A DNA stretch of 7,227 bases from Pseudomonadota bacterium (lineage in GTDB: Bacteria > Pseudomonadota > Gammaproteobacteria > Acidiferrobacterales > UBA6901), in NCBI GenBank assembly GCA_021785795.1, contig JAJYEK010000183.1:1-7227 (forward strand), read 5' to 3'. How positions within the stretch are numbered: position 1 is the first letter of the stretch; every line of letters starts with the position of its first letter. Under the pieces are notes generated by a model, which saw only the letters and a list, made by a program, of their open reading frames with translations, was not told the origin of the DNA and searched no databases. Below are positions 1-6,997 of this stretch, piece after piece. A program made the position numbers and the translations under genes.

Positions 1-339
1 CTATGGCGCGGCTGCGGTGCGGGCGCAAGCTGGCGTGCATGCCAGTCCCGACATCAGTTCTGCCCGTTTCGGAGCGCCTCGGCGGCCGCGCTGGAAAATC
101 CTTGCACGTCACTCATGGTGCCGGCCGGACCACCGGCGCCCCACCGACAACCCGGATCAGATCCTGAGCCGGGATGTCCGGCGCAGCGGATTCCCGCGCG
201 CCCGGGCATTTCCACCAGTTCGTGCCTGGGACCGTCATCCGGCGCAGGCCGCGACCGGCCAGCTATGCGGAACGGAAATTGCATCCTGGCGATTAGCGGA
301 AGGCGCCTTGAAATCCAGGCACCTCAATAACCCGGAAAC
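1..339. other. Leader region upstream of the decarboxylase, no supported gene
   Basis: I find no convincing gene here. Several frames are open, as expected in GC-rich DNA, but their translations are Arg/Pro-rich and show no recognisable domain. A stop (TAA, 328-330) lies in frame just upstream of the decarboxylase, so that gene cannot extend further left. The first bases could be the tail of a gene that lies mostly outside the window, but I could not assign one. The promoter of the cassette probably lies here or further upstream. I saw no clear sigma-70 -35/-10 pair with good spacing. A short imperfect hairpin at 151-173 is listed separately. Confidence 0.5.
151..173. repeat. Short imperfect inverted repeat (possible leader hairpin)
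   Basis: CCCGG (151-155) pairs with CCGGG (169-173). Inside that, TCAG (157-160) pairs with CTGA (164-167) around a three-base ATC loop, with one A-G mismatch at 156/168. No T-run follows, so this is not a classical intrinsic terminator. It could be a structured part of the leader RNA of the downstream cassette, or chance in GC-rich sequence. Confidence 0.25.
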
Positions 340-1905
340 GTGGTGCATCCATTGCGAACGACAACCGCCCTGCCCCGCCGCAAACGCCGCGCGCGTCAGA
401 AATCTGACGCTTCGGACGGTCTCGCCCTGGCCCAGCCATCCCCGCACCAGGGATCGGAACAATCGCTGGATCCCCAGGACTGGACAGCGCTGCGCAGCCA
501 GGGCCATCGCATGCTCGATGATATGTTGGATTATCTCGAGGGCATCCGTGAACGCCCGGTCTGGCAGCCGATGCCGGACGCGGTTCGGCAGCGGTTTGAT
601 CAGCCGCTACCCCGCCAATCCGCCGCCCTCGGGGCAGTCCACGAGACCTTCCAGGACTCGGTGCTGCCCTACGCCCTCGGCAATACGCACCCGCGCTTCA
701 TGGGCTGGGTTCATGGCGGCGGAACCGCGGTCGGCATGCTGGCGGAGATGCTGGCGGCGGGGCTCAATGCCAATCTCGGCGGGCGCGAGCAGGCACCGCT
801 GGCGGTAGAACGGCAGGTGCTGCGCTGGGTGCGCGAGCTGTTCGGTTTTCCCGACAGCGCGAGCGGGCTGTTCGTGACGGGCACCTCGATGGCCAACTTC
901 ATCGCCGTGCTCGTCGCCCGCACCGGCACGCTCGGCCGGAAGGTGCTTGAGCACGGCATCGCCGGAGACGGCTTGCGCCTGCGGGCCTACACGTCTGCCG
1001 CTGCCCACAACTCGCTGGCCCGCGCCATGAACCTCTGCGGACTTGGAACCGATGCGCTGCGGATCGTCCCGGTAGACCATAATCACCGGATGGATATCGA
1101 TGCGCTGGTATCGGCCATCAGGCAGGACCGTGATGCGGGGTTCACGCCATTCTTCGTGGCAGCGACAGCCGGCACGGTGGATGTCGGGGCGATCGACGAG
1201 CTCAACGCCGTGGCGGAGGTGGTGCGCCGCGAACGGCTCTGGTTTCATGTGGACGGTGCCTGCGGTGCGCTGGGAATGCTGGCGGCGGACATCGCCCCAA
1301 GGCTCGCCGGCATCGAACAGGCCGATTCGATTGCGTTCGATTTTCATAAATGGGGTCAGGTACCCTATGACGCCGGTTTTGTGCTCGTGCGCGATGGCAG
1401 GCTTCATTACGACACGTTCGCAACACCCGCACCCTATCTCGGGCGCGCGCGGCGCGGTATGGCCGCCGGATCGCCCTGGCCATGCGATTTCGGTCCGGAC
1501 CTGTCGCGCGGATTCCGGGCTCTCAAGACATGGTTCACGATCAGCGTTTATGGAGCGGACCGTCTCGGCCGGATGATCTCCGGCTGCTGTGAACGGGCCA
1601 GATATCTCGAACGCAGGATCGAGACGGAGCCGGAGCTCGAACTGCTCGCTCCGGTATCGCTCAATATCGTCTGCTTCCGCTTCCGCTGCAACGCGTCCGA
1701 TACGGTGAATGCGGATATCGTCGCCGACCTGCAGGAATCGGGGCTCGCCGCACCATCCACCACCCTGGTCTCCGGCAGACTTGCCATCCGGGCCGCGATC
1801 GTAAACCACCGCACTGCCGATGGGGACATGGACAGTTTTGTCGATGCCACCCTGCGCCTCGGCCGGCACCATGACACGCACATCAGGAGGACTCATGACG
1901 AATAA
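340..1905 (+). CDS. PLP-dependent group II amino acid decarboxylase
   Basis: This 521-residue cytoplasmic protein belongs to the aromatic-L-amino-acid / glutamate decarboxylase superfamily (fold-type I, group II), whose members remove the alpha-carboxyl of an amino acid to give an amine. The family core begins near residue 43 (LDPQDW). It continues through NTHPRFMGW (115-123), the cofactor loop TGTSMAN (180-186), a His expected to stack on PLP (H223 in AAAHNS), the PLP-nitrogen Asp (D305 in HVDGA) and the Schiff-base Lys (K337 in FDFHKWGQVPYD). All key residues are present, so it should be active. The substrate is not evident. The start is uncertain: GTG 340 or GTG 343 are the best options behind a weak GGAAA, TTG 352 is also possible, and the next candidate, ATG 511, would cut into the conserved core. 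Residues 12-21 are strongly basic and outside the family core. It is the first gene of a three-gene cassette and its 3' end overlaps the next gene by 11 bases. The decarboxylase class is certain; the exact activity is not. Confidence 0.9.
   Translation: MVHPLRTTTALPRRKRRARQKSDASDGLALAQPSPHQGSEQSLDPQDWTALRSQGHRMLDDMLDYLEGIRERPVWQPMPDAVRQRFDQPLPRQSAALGAVHETFQDSVLPYALGNTHPRFMGWVHGGGTAVGMLAEMLAAGLNANLGGREQAPLAVERQVLRWVRELFGFPDSASGLFVTGTSMANFIAVLVARTGTLGRKVLEHGIAGDGLRLRAYTSAAAHNSLARAMNLCGLGTDALRIVPVDHNHRMDIDALVSAIRQDRDAGFTPFFVAATAGTVDVGAIDELNAVAEVVRRERLWFHVDGACGALGMLAADIAPRLAGIEQADSIAFDFHKWGQVPYDAGFVLVRDGRLHYDTFATPAPYLGRARRGMAAGSPWPCDFGPDLSRGFRALKTWFTISVYGADRLGRMISGCCERARYLERRIETEPELELLAPVSLNIVCFRFRCNASDTVNADIVADLQESGLAAPSTTLVSGRLAIRAAIVNHRTADGDMDSFVDATLRLGRHHDTHIRRTHDE
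1885..1890 (+). promoter_or_regulatory. Strong ribosome binding site of the ATP-grasp gene
   Basis: A perfect AGGAGG lies four bases before the ATG at 1895 and inside the last codons of the decarboxylase gene. It decides the start of the second gene in favour of 1895 over the upstream in-frame start at 1820, and suggests coupled translation of the two genes. Confidence 0.85.
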
Positions 1906-3163
1906 GGCAGCCATGCAGGCAGTCGACTCCGAATCTTCCGGCGATATCCCGCTGCAGGGCATGGCGGCACTGATGCACGCGCTGATTTCCGGAGGCGATC
2001 TGGGTGCGCTCGGTTCCGGATTAATCGCTCGCGTGCAGCGCAACCCTGCCGATGCCAATGCCCTGATGGACCTGGCCACCATGCTCCAGCTGGCCGGCAA
2101 GCCGGATCTGGCTCTCAACGCCCAGCAGCAGGCGCTCGCGCTGAGCAGACTGTACCGCATTGTCCCGGCAGACGGTCGGGTGGGAATCCGCGTGCTCGCC
2201 CTCATGGCGCCGGGCGATCTGATGTCCAACACACCGCTGGAGTTCCTGGTGCACGGCTCCGACATCCAGCTCGAAATGCTGTACCTGTCGCCGCTCCTGT
2301 CACTGCCTGCCGCGGTCCCCGACCACGACGTGCTGTTCGTCGCCATCGGCGAATCCGAGCACAACCAGACGCTGCTGCGGGCGCTGACCGATGCATTGAA
2401 GGAATGGCCGCGACCGGTGATCAACAGGCCCGAGCTGATTGCGCGCCTCTCGCGCGATCAGGTCTCGGTGCTGCTGAATGGCATTCCCGGCCTGGTCATA
2501 CCAGCGTCGGTTCGGGTCGGGCGTGCGGCGCTGCAGCAGCTGGCATGCGGCGCAGGCGGGATCGGCGCGATGTTGGGAGACGGAGGTTTTCCGGTCATTA
2601 TCCGCCCCACTGACTCGCATGCCGGCCGGGGCTTGGCAAAGATTGATGATCCCGGCGCGATTCCGGCATATCTGGCGGACCTGCCGCAGGATCATTTCTG
2701 CATCGCCCGCTTCGTGGACTACCGCGGACGCGACGGCCTGTTCCGCAAATTCCGGATCGCGCTCATCCAGGGGCAACCGTTCGCCTGCCACATGGCGGTA
2801 TCGGACAGCTGGATGATCCACTACATCAACGCCGGCATGATGGAGAGCGGGGAGAAACGGCTGGAAGAGGAGCGGTTCATGACGGGGTTCGACGACGGAT
2901 TTGCGCGCCGGCATGCGGCGGCGTTGCACGCGATCGACGAACGGATCGGGCTCGACTATCTGGTGATCGACTGCGCCGAGACTGCTGACGGACAGCTGCT
3001 GGTTTTTGAAATCGACAGCAGTGCGGTCGTGCACTCGATGGACCCGGTGGACATTTTTCCCTACAAGCAGGCACCGATGCGCAAGGTGTTCCAGGCGTTC
3101 CGTGGAATGCTCGGACAGGCGGCGGCGCATGCAGCGCATTCCGACTCGCGAGGCGCGGCGTGA
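1895..3163 (+). CDS. TPR-like / ATP-grasp domain protein, putative carboxylate-amine ligase
   Basis: This 422-residue protein has no signal peptide or membrane segment. Residues about 52-85 form a helix pair resembling one TPR unit (NPADANALMDLATML...AL). Residues about 96-190 look like an alpha/beta pre-ATP-grasp domain (VLALMAPGD, DVLFVAIGE, then PVINRPELI, as in glutathione synthetase-like enzymes). Residues about 190-405 resemble an ATP-grasp fold: the nucleotide-binding strand and glycine loop FPVIIRPTDSHAGRGL (232-247), then LDYLVIDCAE (353-362), then LLVFEIDSS (368-376). Probable metal ligands are D359, E372 and D374. The Asp at 374 stands where ATP-grasp enzymes usually have Asn, and the strand basic residue is Arg (R237) rather than the common Lys. 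ATP-grasp enzymes join a carboxylate to an amine through an acyl phosphate; that role here is inferred. The flanking PLP enzymes suggest an amino-acid-derived substrate. It starts within the decarboxylase gene and ends in a GTGA overlap with the next gene. Confidence 0.75.
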   Translation: MTNKAAMQAVDSESSGDIPLQGMAALMHALISGGDLGALGSGLIARVQRNPADANALMDLATMLQLAGKPDLALNAQQQALALSRLYRIVPADGRVGIRVLALMAPGDLMSNTPLEFLVHGSDIQLEMLYLSPLLSLPAAVPDHDVLFVAIGESEHNQTLLRALTDALKEWPRPVINRPELIARLSRDQVSVLLNGIPGLVIPASVRVGRAALQQLACGAGGIGAMLGDGGFPVIIRPTDSHAGRGLAKIDDPGAIPAYLADLPQDHFCIARFVDYRGRDGLFRKFRIALIQGQPFACHMAVSDSWMIHYINAGMMESGEKRLEEERFMTGFDDGFARRHAAALHAIDERIGLDYLVIDCAETADGQLLVFEIDSSAVVHSMDPVDIFPYKQAPMRKVFQAFRGMLGQAAAHAAHSDSRGAA

Positions 3164-4866
3164 GCACCGTGCTCTACCGGGCGGCTGCCGGTGCCGGCCG
3201 CGCACCGTTTGCGATCCTGCGGGAACCGGACCGGGTCCCGACCACCGGGCAGTTGCTGGTTGAAGGCGGTGATGCCCGGATCGCGCTCGATCCGCACTGC
3301 GGCACGAACCGCTACGGGTGCGCGCCGTTCCCGGATTCCGGGCTGGCTGCCTTCGGTTCCTCTACTGCGTCGGTGATTTCGGAAGCCGCGTTCCGCGCCG
3401 CCGACCGTTTACGCGACCGCCTGGCAGATACCCCGGCTGGCGCCAGGGCCGAGTTCTGCGAGCTGGAGCTCGCGCGCATGCGGCTGGAACTAACACAGTA
3501 CGTGGGCACCGGAGGCCGGTCGGCAGCGGAGATCGTATTCGCGGCCTCCGGCACGGACGTTCATCTGATCGCAGCCTGCCTGGCCCGCTCCGATCATCCG
3601 CTGCCACCGCTCGTCATCATGGTCGCCGGCGCCGAAACCGGCGCCGGCGTCCCGGCAGCGGTCGCCGGCTGTCATTTCAGCACCCGCAGTGCCTGGAGCA
3701 GCAACATCGCCGCTGGCAGCCCGGTCGGACCGGACGCTGCCCTGCCGGTGATGCACATCGCCCTGCGCGGTGCGGATGGTGCTCCGCTTGCGCCCGACGC
3801 CATCGACGCGGCCGTCGTGACCGCGGCACTGCGCGCAGCCGCACGCGGCCGGCGCGTGCTCGTGGTTGTCAATGACCTGACCAAGACCGGCATGCTTGCC
3901 CCCACGCCGGCCTGCGCGGCGGCGCTGCGCGCGGCGCTGCCGGGACAGCTGGAGGTGCTGGTCGATGCTTGCCAGTTCCGCGTGGCCCCGTCCACGGTAC
4001 GCGCCTATCTCGGGCAGGGGTTCATGGTCGCCGTGACCGGCTCCAAGTTTCTCGGGGGGCCGAGCTTCTCCGGAGCCCTGCTCGTTCCGCAGGCCAGCGC
4101 GGAGCACTATCGCCACCTGGCCGTCGGCCGGCTCTTGTCTGCCTATTCGGCCCGCAGCGACTGGCCATACGGCTGGCGCGCAGCCGCATCCCTTCCCCAG
4201 GCGGCCAATCCGGGTTTGATGCTGCGCTGGGAGGCGGCGCTCGCCGAGCTGCGTGCCCTGCGCGCAGTCCCGGAGGTTGAGATCGGCAATTTCCTGCGGC
4301 GCTTTGCCGCGGCCATCGCTGAACGCCTGGCTGACCAGGATGTCTTCCGTACCGTGCCGGTGCCGGAAATCGACCGCAGGCCCCTGGCCGGGAACTCGGG
4401 CTGGGACAGTATTCCCACGATTTTCCCCTTCCGGCTGCGCCGCTCAAACGGTGGCGCCTTTCTGAACCCGGAAGAAATGCAGGCTGTCTATCGTCTGCTG
4501 CAGGCTGATCTGGCTGCCCGGGCGGTCGGGCAGCGCCCGGGGGCACCGGCGAAAATCACCCGCCTGCGTTGCCAGCTCGGTCAGCCGGTAGTGTGCGGAA
4601 ACGACGGGATGGCGCCTTTCAGCGTCTTGCGTCTGAGTGTCGGGGCGCGGCAAATTACCGCGGCAACCCGGGACGGCCGGGCTGCCGGGATCATCGAAGA
4701 GGCACTCGCCGCGCTTGACAAGACCGCATGGCTGGCGCAGGCCGGCTTGCTTGGCGACGGGTCCCGTCTCGGGCGCCTGCAACAGGCGCAGCGCCGCGGG
4801 CTGCCCCGGCAGCTCAGCACAGCGGCGACGGCACCGGCGGCCCGTCCGGCATCCGGGCAGCGGTAA
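3160..4866 (+). CDS. Fold-type I PLP-dependent enzyme, class V aminotransferase/kynureninase-like, function unknown
   Basis: This 568-residue protein carries the hallmarks of a fold-type I PLP enzyme of the class V (cysteine desulfurase/kynureninase/SGAT-like) type. It has an N-terminal substrate-side segment with GTNRYGCAPFP (48-58) and a phosphate-binding turn AASGTDVH (128-135). The PLP-nitrogen Asp and nearby Gln follow in VDACQF (D269, Q272), then the probable Schiff-base Lys in TGSKFLGGPSFSG (K296). The C-terminal small domain includes LRLSVGARQI (about 490-500). The last 25 or so residues are an Ala/Pro-rich tail. At 568 residues it is longer than typical class V members (about 400), and the 330-490 region is not obviously family-like to me. 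GTG 3160 is chosen because it overlaps the preceding stop (GTGA) and has GAGG at 3150-3153 at good spacing. The reaction could be transamination, beta-elimination or C-C cleavage; the sequence does not decide. Its 3' end overlaps the convergent tatD. Confidence 0.75.
   Translation: MSTVLYRAAAGAGRAPFAILREPDRVPTTGQLLVEGGDARIALDPHCGTNRYGCAPFPDSGLAAFGSSTASVISEAAFRAADRLRDRLADTPAGARAEFCELELARMRLELTQYVGTGGRSAAEIVFAASGTDVHLIAACLARSDHPLPPLVIMVAGAETGAGVPAAVAGCHFSTRSAWSSNIAAGSPVGPDAALPVMHIALRGADGAPLAPDAIDAAVVTAALRAAARGRRVLVVVNDLTKTGMLAPTPACAAALRAALPGQLEVLVDACQFRVAPSTVRAYLGQGFMVAVTGSKFLGGPSFSGALLVPQASAEHYRHLAVGRLLSAYSARSDWPYGWRAAASLPQAANPGLMLRWEAALAELRALRAVPEVEIGNFLRRFAAAIAERLADQDVFRTVPVPEIDRRPLAGNSGWDSIPTIFPFRLRRSNGGAFLNPEEMQAVYRLLQADLAARAVGQRPGAPAKITRLRCQLGQPVVCGNDGMAPFSVLRLSVGARQITAATRDGRAAGIIEEALAALDKTAWLAQAGLLGDGSRLGRLQQAQRRGLPRQLSTAATAPAARPASGQR
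3624..3649. repeat. Perfect 11-bp GC inverted repeat inside the PLP enzyme gene
   Basis: CGCCGGCGCCG (3624-3634) and CGGCGCCGGCG (3639-3649) are perfect reverse complements around an AAAC loop. The repeat encodes an AGAETGAG-like turn in the third cassette gene. It would fold into a very stable hairpin on either strand. No T-run follows. It may slow ribosomes or simply reflect Ala/Gly codons in GC-rich DNA. Confidence 0.6.
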
Positions 4867-5623
4867 ACAGCCGGAAAAAATTCTCGGTGGTGATGCTGGC
4901 GATTTCCTCCAGGGTCAGCCCGCGCAGCGCAGCGAGCTGTGCGGCAACGTGCCGGACGTGGGCCGGCTCGTTCGTCTGTCCGCGAAACGGCACCGGCGCA
5001 AGATAGGGAGAGTCAGTCTCCACCAGCAGGCGATCCTGTGGGACGCGCGTGGCGACGGCACGCAATGCCTCGGCATTCCGGAAGGTGAGGATGCCGGAGA
5101 AGGAAATATAGAATCCCAGGTCCAGGGCGGCATTGGCCGTGTCCCAGTTCTCGGTGAAGCAGTGCATGACGCCGCCCGCCTGATCGGCACCCTCCTCGCG
5201 CAGGATGCGCAGCGTATCCTGCGCCGCTTCGCGTGTATGGATGATCAGCGGCTTTCCGCATTCACGCGCGGCGCGGATGTGACGGCGGAAGCGCTCCTGT
5301 TGCCGCTCCTCGCTCCCGGTCGAGCGATAGTAATCCAGGCCGGTCTCGCCGATCGCAACGACGCGCTGCTCGCCGGCCAGACCCAGCAGCCGTTCCACCG
5401 TCGGATCCTCTCCCTCTACCTCTCCGGGATGAACGCCGACCGAAGCGTAAACCTGGGCATGATCGCGGGCGACTTCGATCACCTGTGGGTAGCCCTCGAG
5501 ATTCACCGATACGCAGAGCATGCAGCCCACCGCATTCGCGCTGGCATTCTGCAGGATCCTGGGAAGCTGGCTTGCGAGAGGCTCGAAGGTGATATGGCAG
5601 TGGGAATCCGTCAGGAACGCCAT
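4814..5623 (-). CDS. tatD: TatD/YcfH-family metal-dependent hydrolase (DNase-like)
   Basis: This 269-residue cytoplasmic TIM-barrel amidohydrolase-superfamily protein has the length usual for TatD/YcfH proteins (about 260). Metal-site residues are in place: H8 and H10 in DSHCH (6-10), E93 in GETGLDYY, H129 in IIHTR, H154 in MHCF and D204 in ETDSPYLAP. Family members act as Mg2+-dependent DNases, with roles proposed in DNA repair or degradation; D-aminoacyl-tRNA deacylase activity has been discussed for some relatives. The family ending NFFRLF is followed by about 15 extra Pro-rich residues, which lie in the overlap with the convergent PLP enzyme gene. The ATG lies six bases after the pilZ stop with only a weak Shine-Dalgarno, so it is probably co-transcribed with, and coupled to, pilZ. 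The family assignment is firm; which TatD paralogue this corresponds to is less so. Confidence 0.95.
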   Translation of the reverse strand: MAFLTDSHCHITFEPLASQLPRILQNASANAVGCMLCVSVNLEGYPQVIEVARDHAQVYASVGVHPGEVEGEDPTVERLLGLAGEQRVVAIGETGLDYYRSTGSEERQQERFRRHIRAARECGKPLIIHTREAAQDTLRILREEGADQAGGVMHCFTENWDTANAALDLGFYISFSGILTFRNAEALRAVATRVPQDRLLVETDSPYLAPVPFRGQTNEPAHVRHVAAQLAALRGLTLEEIASITTENFFRLFTAARMPDGPPVPSPLC

Positions 5624-5629
5624 TGCGTC

Positions 5630-5998
5630 TTACATGGTATGGGTCGGCTTGTCCGAGGTAAGCTGCCCGGCGAGCAGGGTCTCGATCTTATTGCGCGCCG
5701 CACCGGAGTCCTTTTCGCTGAACTGGATGCCGATGCCGGCAGCTCGGCTGCCCTGGGCTCCGACCGGCGTGACCCATATCACGTGCCCGGCCACCGGGAT
5801 CTTTTCCTTGCTGTCCATGAGAGTGAGCAGCATGAATACTTCGTCGCCGAGCTTGTAGGGCTTGGTGCTGGGAATGAATATCCCGCCTCCCTTCACGTAC
5901 GGCATATAGGCTGCATAGAGGGCGCTCTTGTCCTTGATCGTGAGGGAAAGCACGCCGGGCCGTGCGACGGGGGCGACCGGTTTGATGTTTTCAGTCAT
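5630..5998 (-). CDS. pilZ: Type IV pilus assembly protein PilZ
   Basis: This 122-residue, single-domain protein closely matches the Pseudomonas-type PilZ needed for type IV pilus biogenesis. Recognisable blocks are RPGVLSLTIKDKSALYAAYMP (13-33), the GGGIFIPS strand (37-44), YKLGDEVFMLLTLMD, IPVAGHVIWVTP, RAAGIGIQF and the terminal DKPTHTM. It lacks the N-terminal RxxxR and the (D/N)xSxxG motifs that c-di-GMP-binding PilZ domains use. Like classical PilZ, it probably acts through protein partners (the PilB/FimX pathway in species studied) rather than by binding the nucleotide itself. It starts three bases after the holB stop and its stop is six bases before tatD. The upstream Shine-Dalgarno is weak, so translation is probably coupled. 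Its presence implies that the organism makes, or once made, type IV pili. Confidence 0.95.
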   Translation of the reverse strand: MTENIKPVAPVARPGVLSLTIKDKSALYAAYMPYVKGGGIFIPSTKPYKLGDEVFMLLTLMDSKEKIPVAGHVIWVTPVGAQGSRAAGIGIQFSEKDSGAARNKIETLLAGQLTSDKPTHTM

Positions 5999-6001
5999 TG
6001 T

Positions 6002-6997
6002 CTATTTCTGCCGCGCCAGCCTGCTCCACCGGATCAGAATATCCTCGAGCAGCAACAGTTCATCCGCGGGCCCGTCGAGGAGACGCCTGCCCCCGGAGAC
6101 CACCTCGAGAAAACGGAATAACTGCTTCAAGTCTAACCGCTTTTTCAACACATGCAACCGCTCCCCGGCATCGGGGTTTACCAGCCGCCTGGGTGCAGAG
6201 GCCATGCCGATCTTGATCAGGTCCATGATCCCGCCTTCCAGCCACTCGAGGCAGTGCCGAGCCCCGTGCGCCTTCCAGCGCGCAGCACAGGATACGGGAT
6301 CCGCTTTCCCGGTCCCCAGCGCTTCCATGTCGCCCAGCAGTTCGCTGCGGACCGGAAGGAATCCGTCCTGCTGCAGCGTGAGCGCGCGCAGCGGCGCGCC
6401 GCCGGCAAGATCCAGCAGCAGCTCGGCCTCGCCGCCGGGAACCCTGTCAGCCGCCCGCAGCCACGCGAGCGCCTCGCTGCGTGCCGGCGGGAAGAAGACC
6501 ACGCGCTGGCAGCGGCTGAGCACGGTCCGCGGCAGCCGTGCCGCATCGGCGCCCACCAGCATCAGCACGCTGTCCGGCGGCGGTTCCTCCAGCAGCTTGA
6601 GCAGACTGTTCGCGGCATGAATGTTCATCGCCTCGGCCGGCGATATGACGACAAGCTTGCGCTGCCCGATATGCGGGCGCAGGTGAAGAAACTCCGCCAG
6701 CGCCCGGATCTGGTCCACCGTAATCGCTTTCCTTTCGTCCGCGGGCGTCACCCATTGCACGTCCGGATGTGTACCGGCTGCCAGAAGCCGGCAATTTTGG
6801 CAGACTCCGCATGCCGCCGGCGCTACCATGTCCGGTTGCGTGCAGGAGAGGATCTGCGTCATCTGGGCGGCGAACGCGTCCTTGCCGAGGCCGCGGGGCC
6901 CGGCAAGCAGCAGAGCGTGCGGCAGGCGTTCGATGTCGCGTGTCAGGCGGCGAGCCGCTTCGCGTGTCCACGGGTACAGCTGCGCACCGTCCGTCAT
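6002..6997 (-). CDS. holB: DNA polymerase III delta-prime subunit (clamp loader)
   Basis: This 331-residue protein is close to E. coli HolB in length (334). It is part of the clamp-loader complex that places the beta sliding clamp on DNA. The sequence shows a Walker A-like loop GPRGLGKD (33-40) and four Cys of the expected zinc module (C52, C63, C66, C69). The family signatures LLKLLEEPP (132-140) and the arginine-finger SRC (161-163) follow. The C-terminal collar helices (about 200-331) are less conserved but continue without a break. The start is the ATG that overlaps the tmk stop (ATGA), with a purine-rich GGGGGA about nine bases upstream (7007-7012). It is the second gene of the tmk-holB-pilZ-tatD block. 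Confidence 0.95.
   Translation of the reverse strand: MTDGAQLYPWTREAARRLTRDIERLPHALLLAGPRGLGKDAFAAQMTQILSCTQPDMVAPAACGVCQNCRLLAAGTHPDVQWVTPADERKAITVDQIRALAEFLHLRPHIGQRKLVVISPAEAMNIHAANSLLKLLEEPPPDSVLMLVGADAARLPRTVLSRCQRVVFFPPARSEALAWLRAADRVPGGEAELLLDLAGGAPLRALTLQQDGFLPVRSELLGDMEALGTGKADPVSCAARWKAHGARHCLEWLEGGIMDLIKIGMASAPRRLVNPDAGERLHVLKKRLDLKQLFRFLEVVSGGRRLLDGPADELLLLEDILIRWSRLARQK

Noticed and set aside
54..284. Small minus-strand frame (76 codons) in the leader region
   Set aside because: It has no convincing ribosome binding site or recognisable motif, and its composition looks like random GC-rich translation.
308..331. TTGAAA as a possible -35 element before the decarboxylase
   Set aside because: No -10-like hexamer is found at 16-18 bases; the only AT-rich bases downstream are too close.
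17..808. Open frame on the plus strand overlapping the start of the decarboxylase
   Set aside because: It runs out of frame through the decarboxylase core, is Arg/Pro-rich and lacks any family motif.
1820..1894. Upstream in-frame start (1820) for the ATP-grasp gene
   Set aside because: The ATG at 1895 has a perfect AGGAGG at four bases, while the 1820 start has none and would greatly lengthen the overlap with the decarboxylase.
607..2424. Long open frame on the minus strand (605 codons) opposite the decarboxylase and ATP-grasp genes
   Set aside because: It is antisense to two genes with clear conserved motifs, its translation has no recognisable domain, and long antisense frames are expected in GC-rich DNA.
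4637..6121. Long open frame on the plus strand (494 codons) opposite tatD and pilZ
   Set aside because: It is the antisense shadow of two firmly identified genes and shows no domain of its own.
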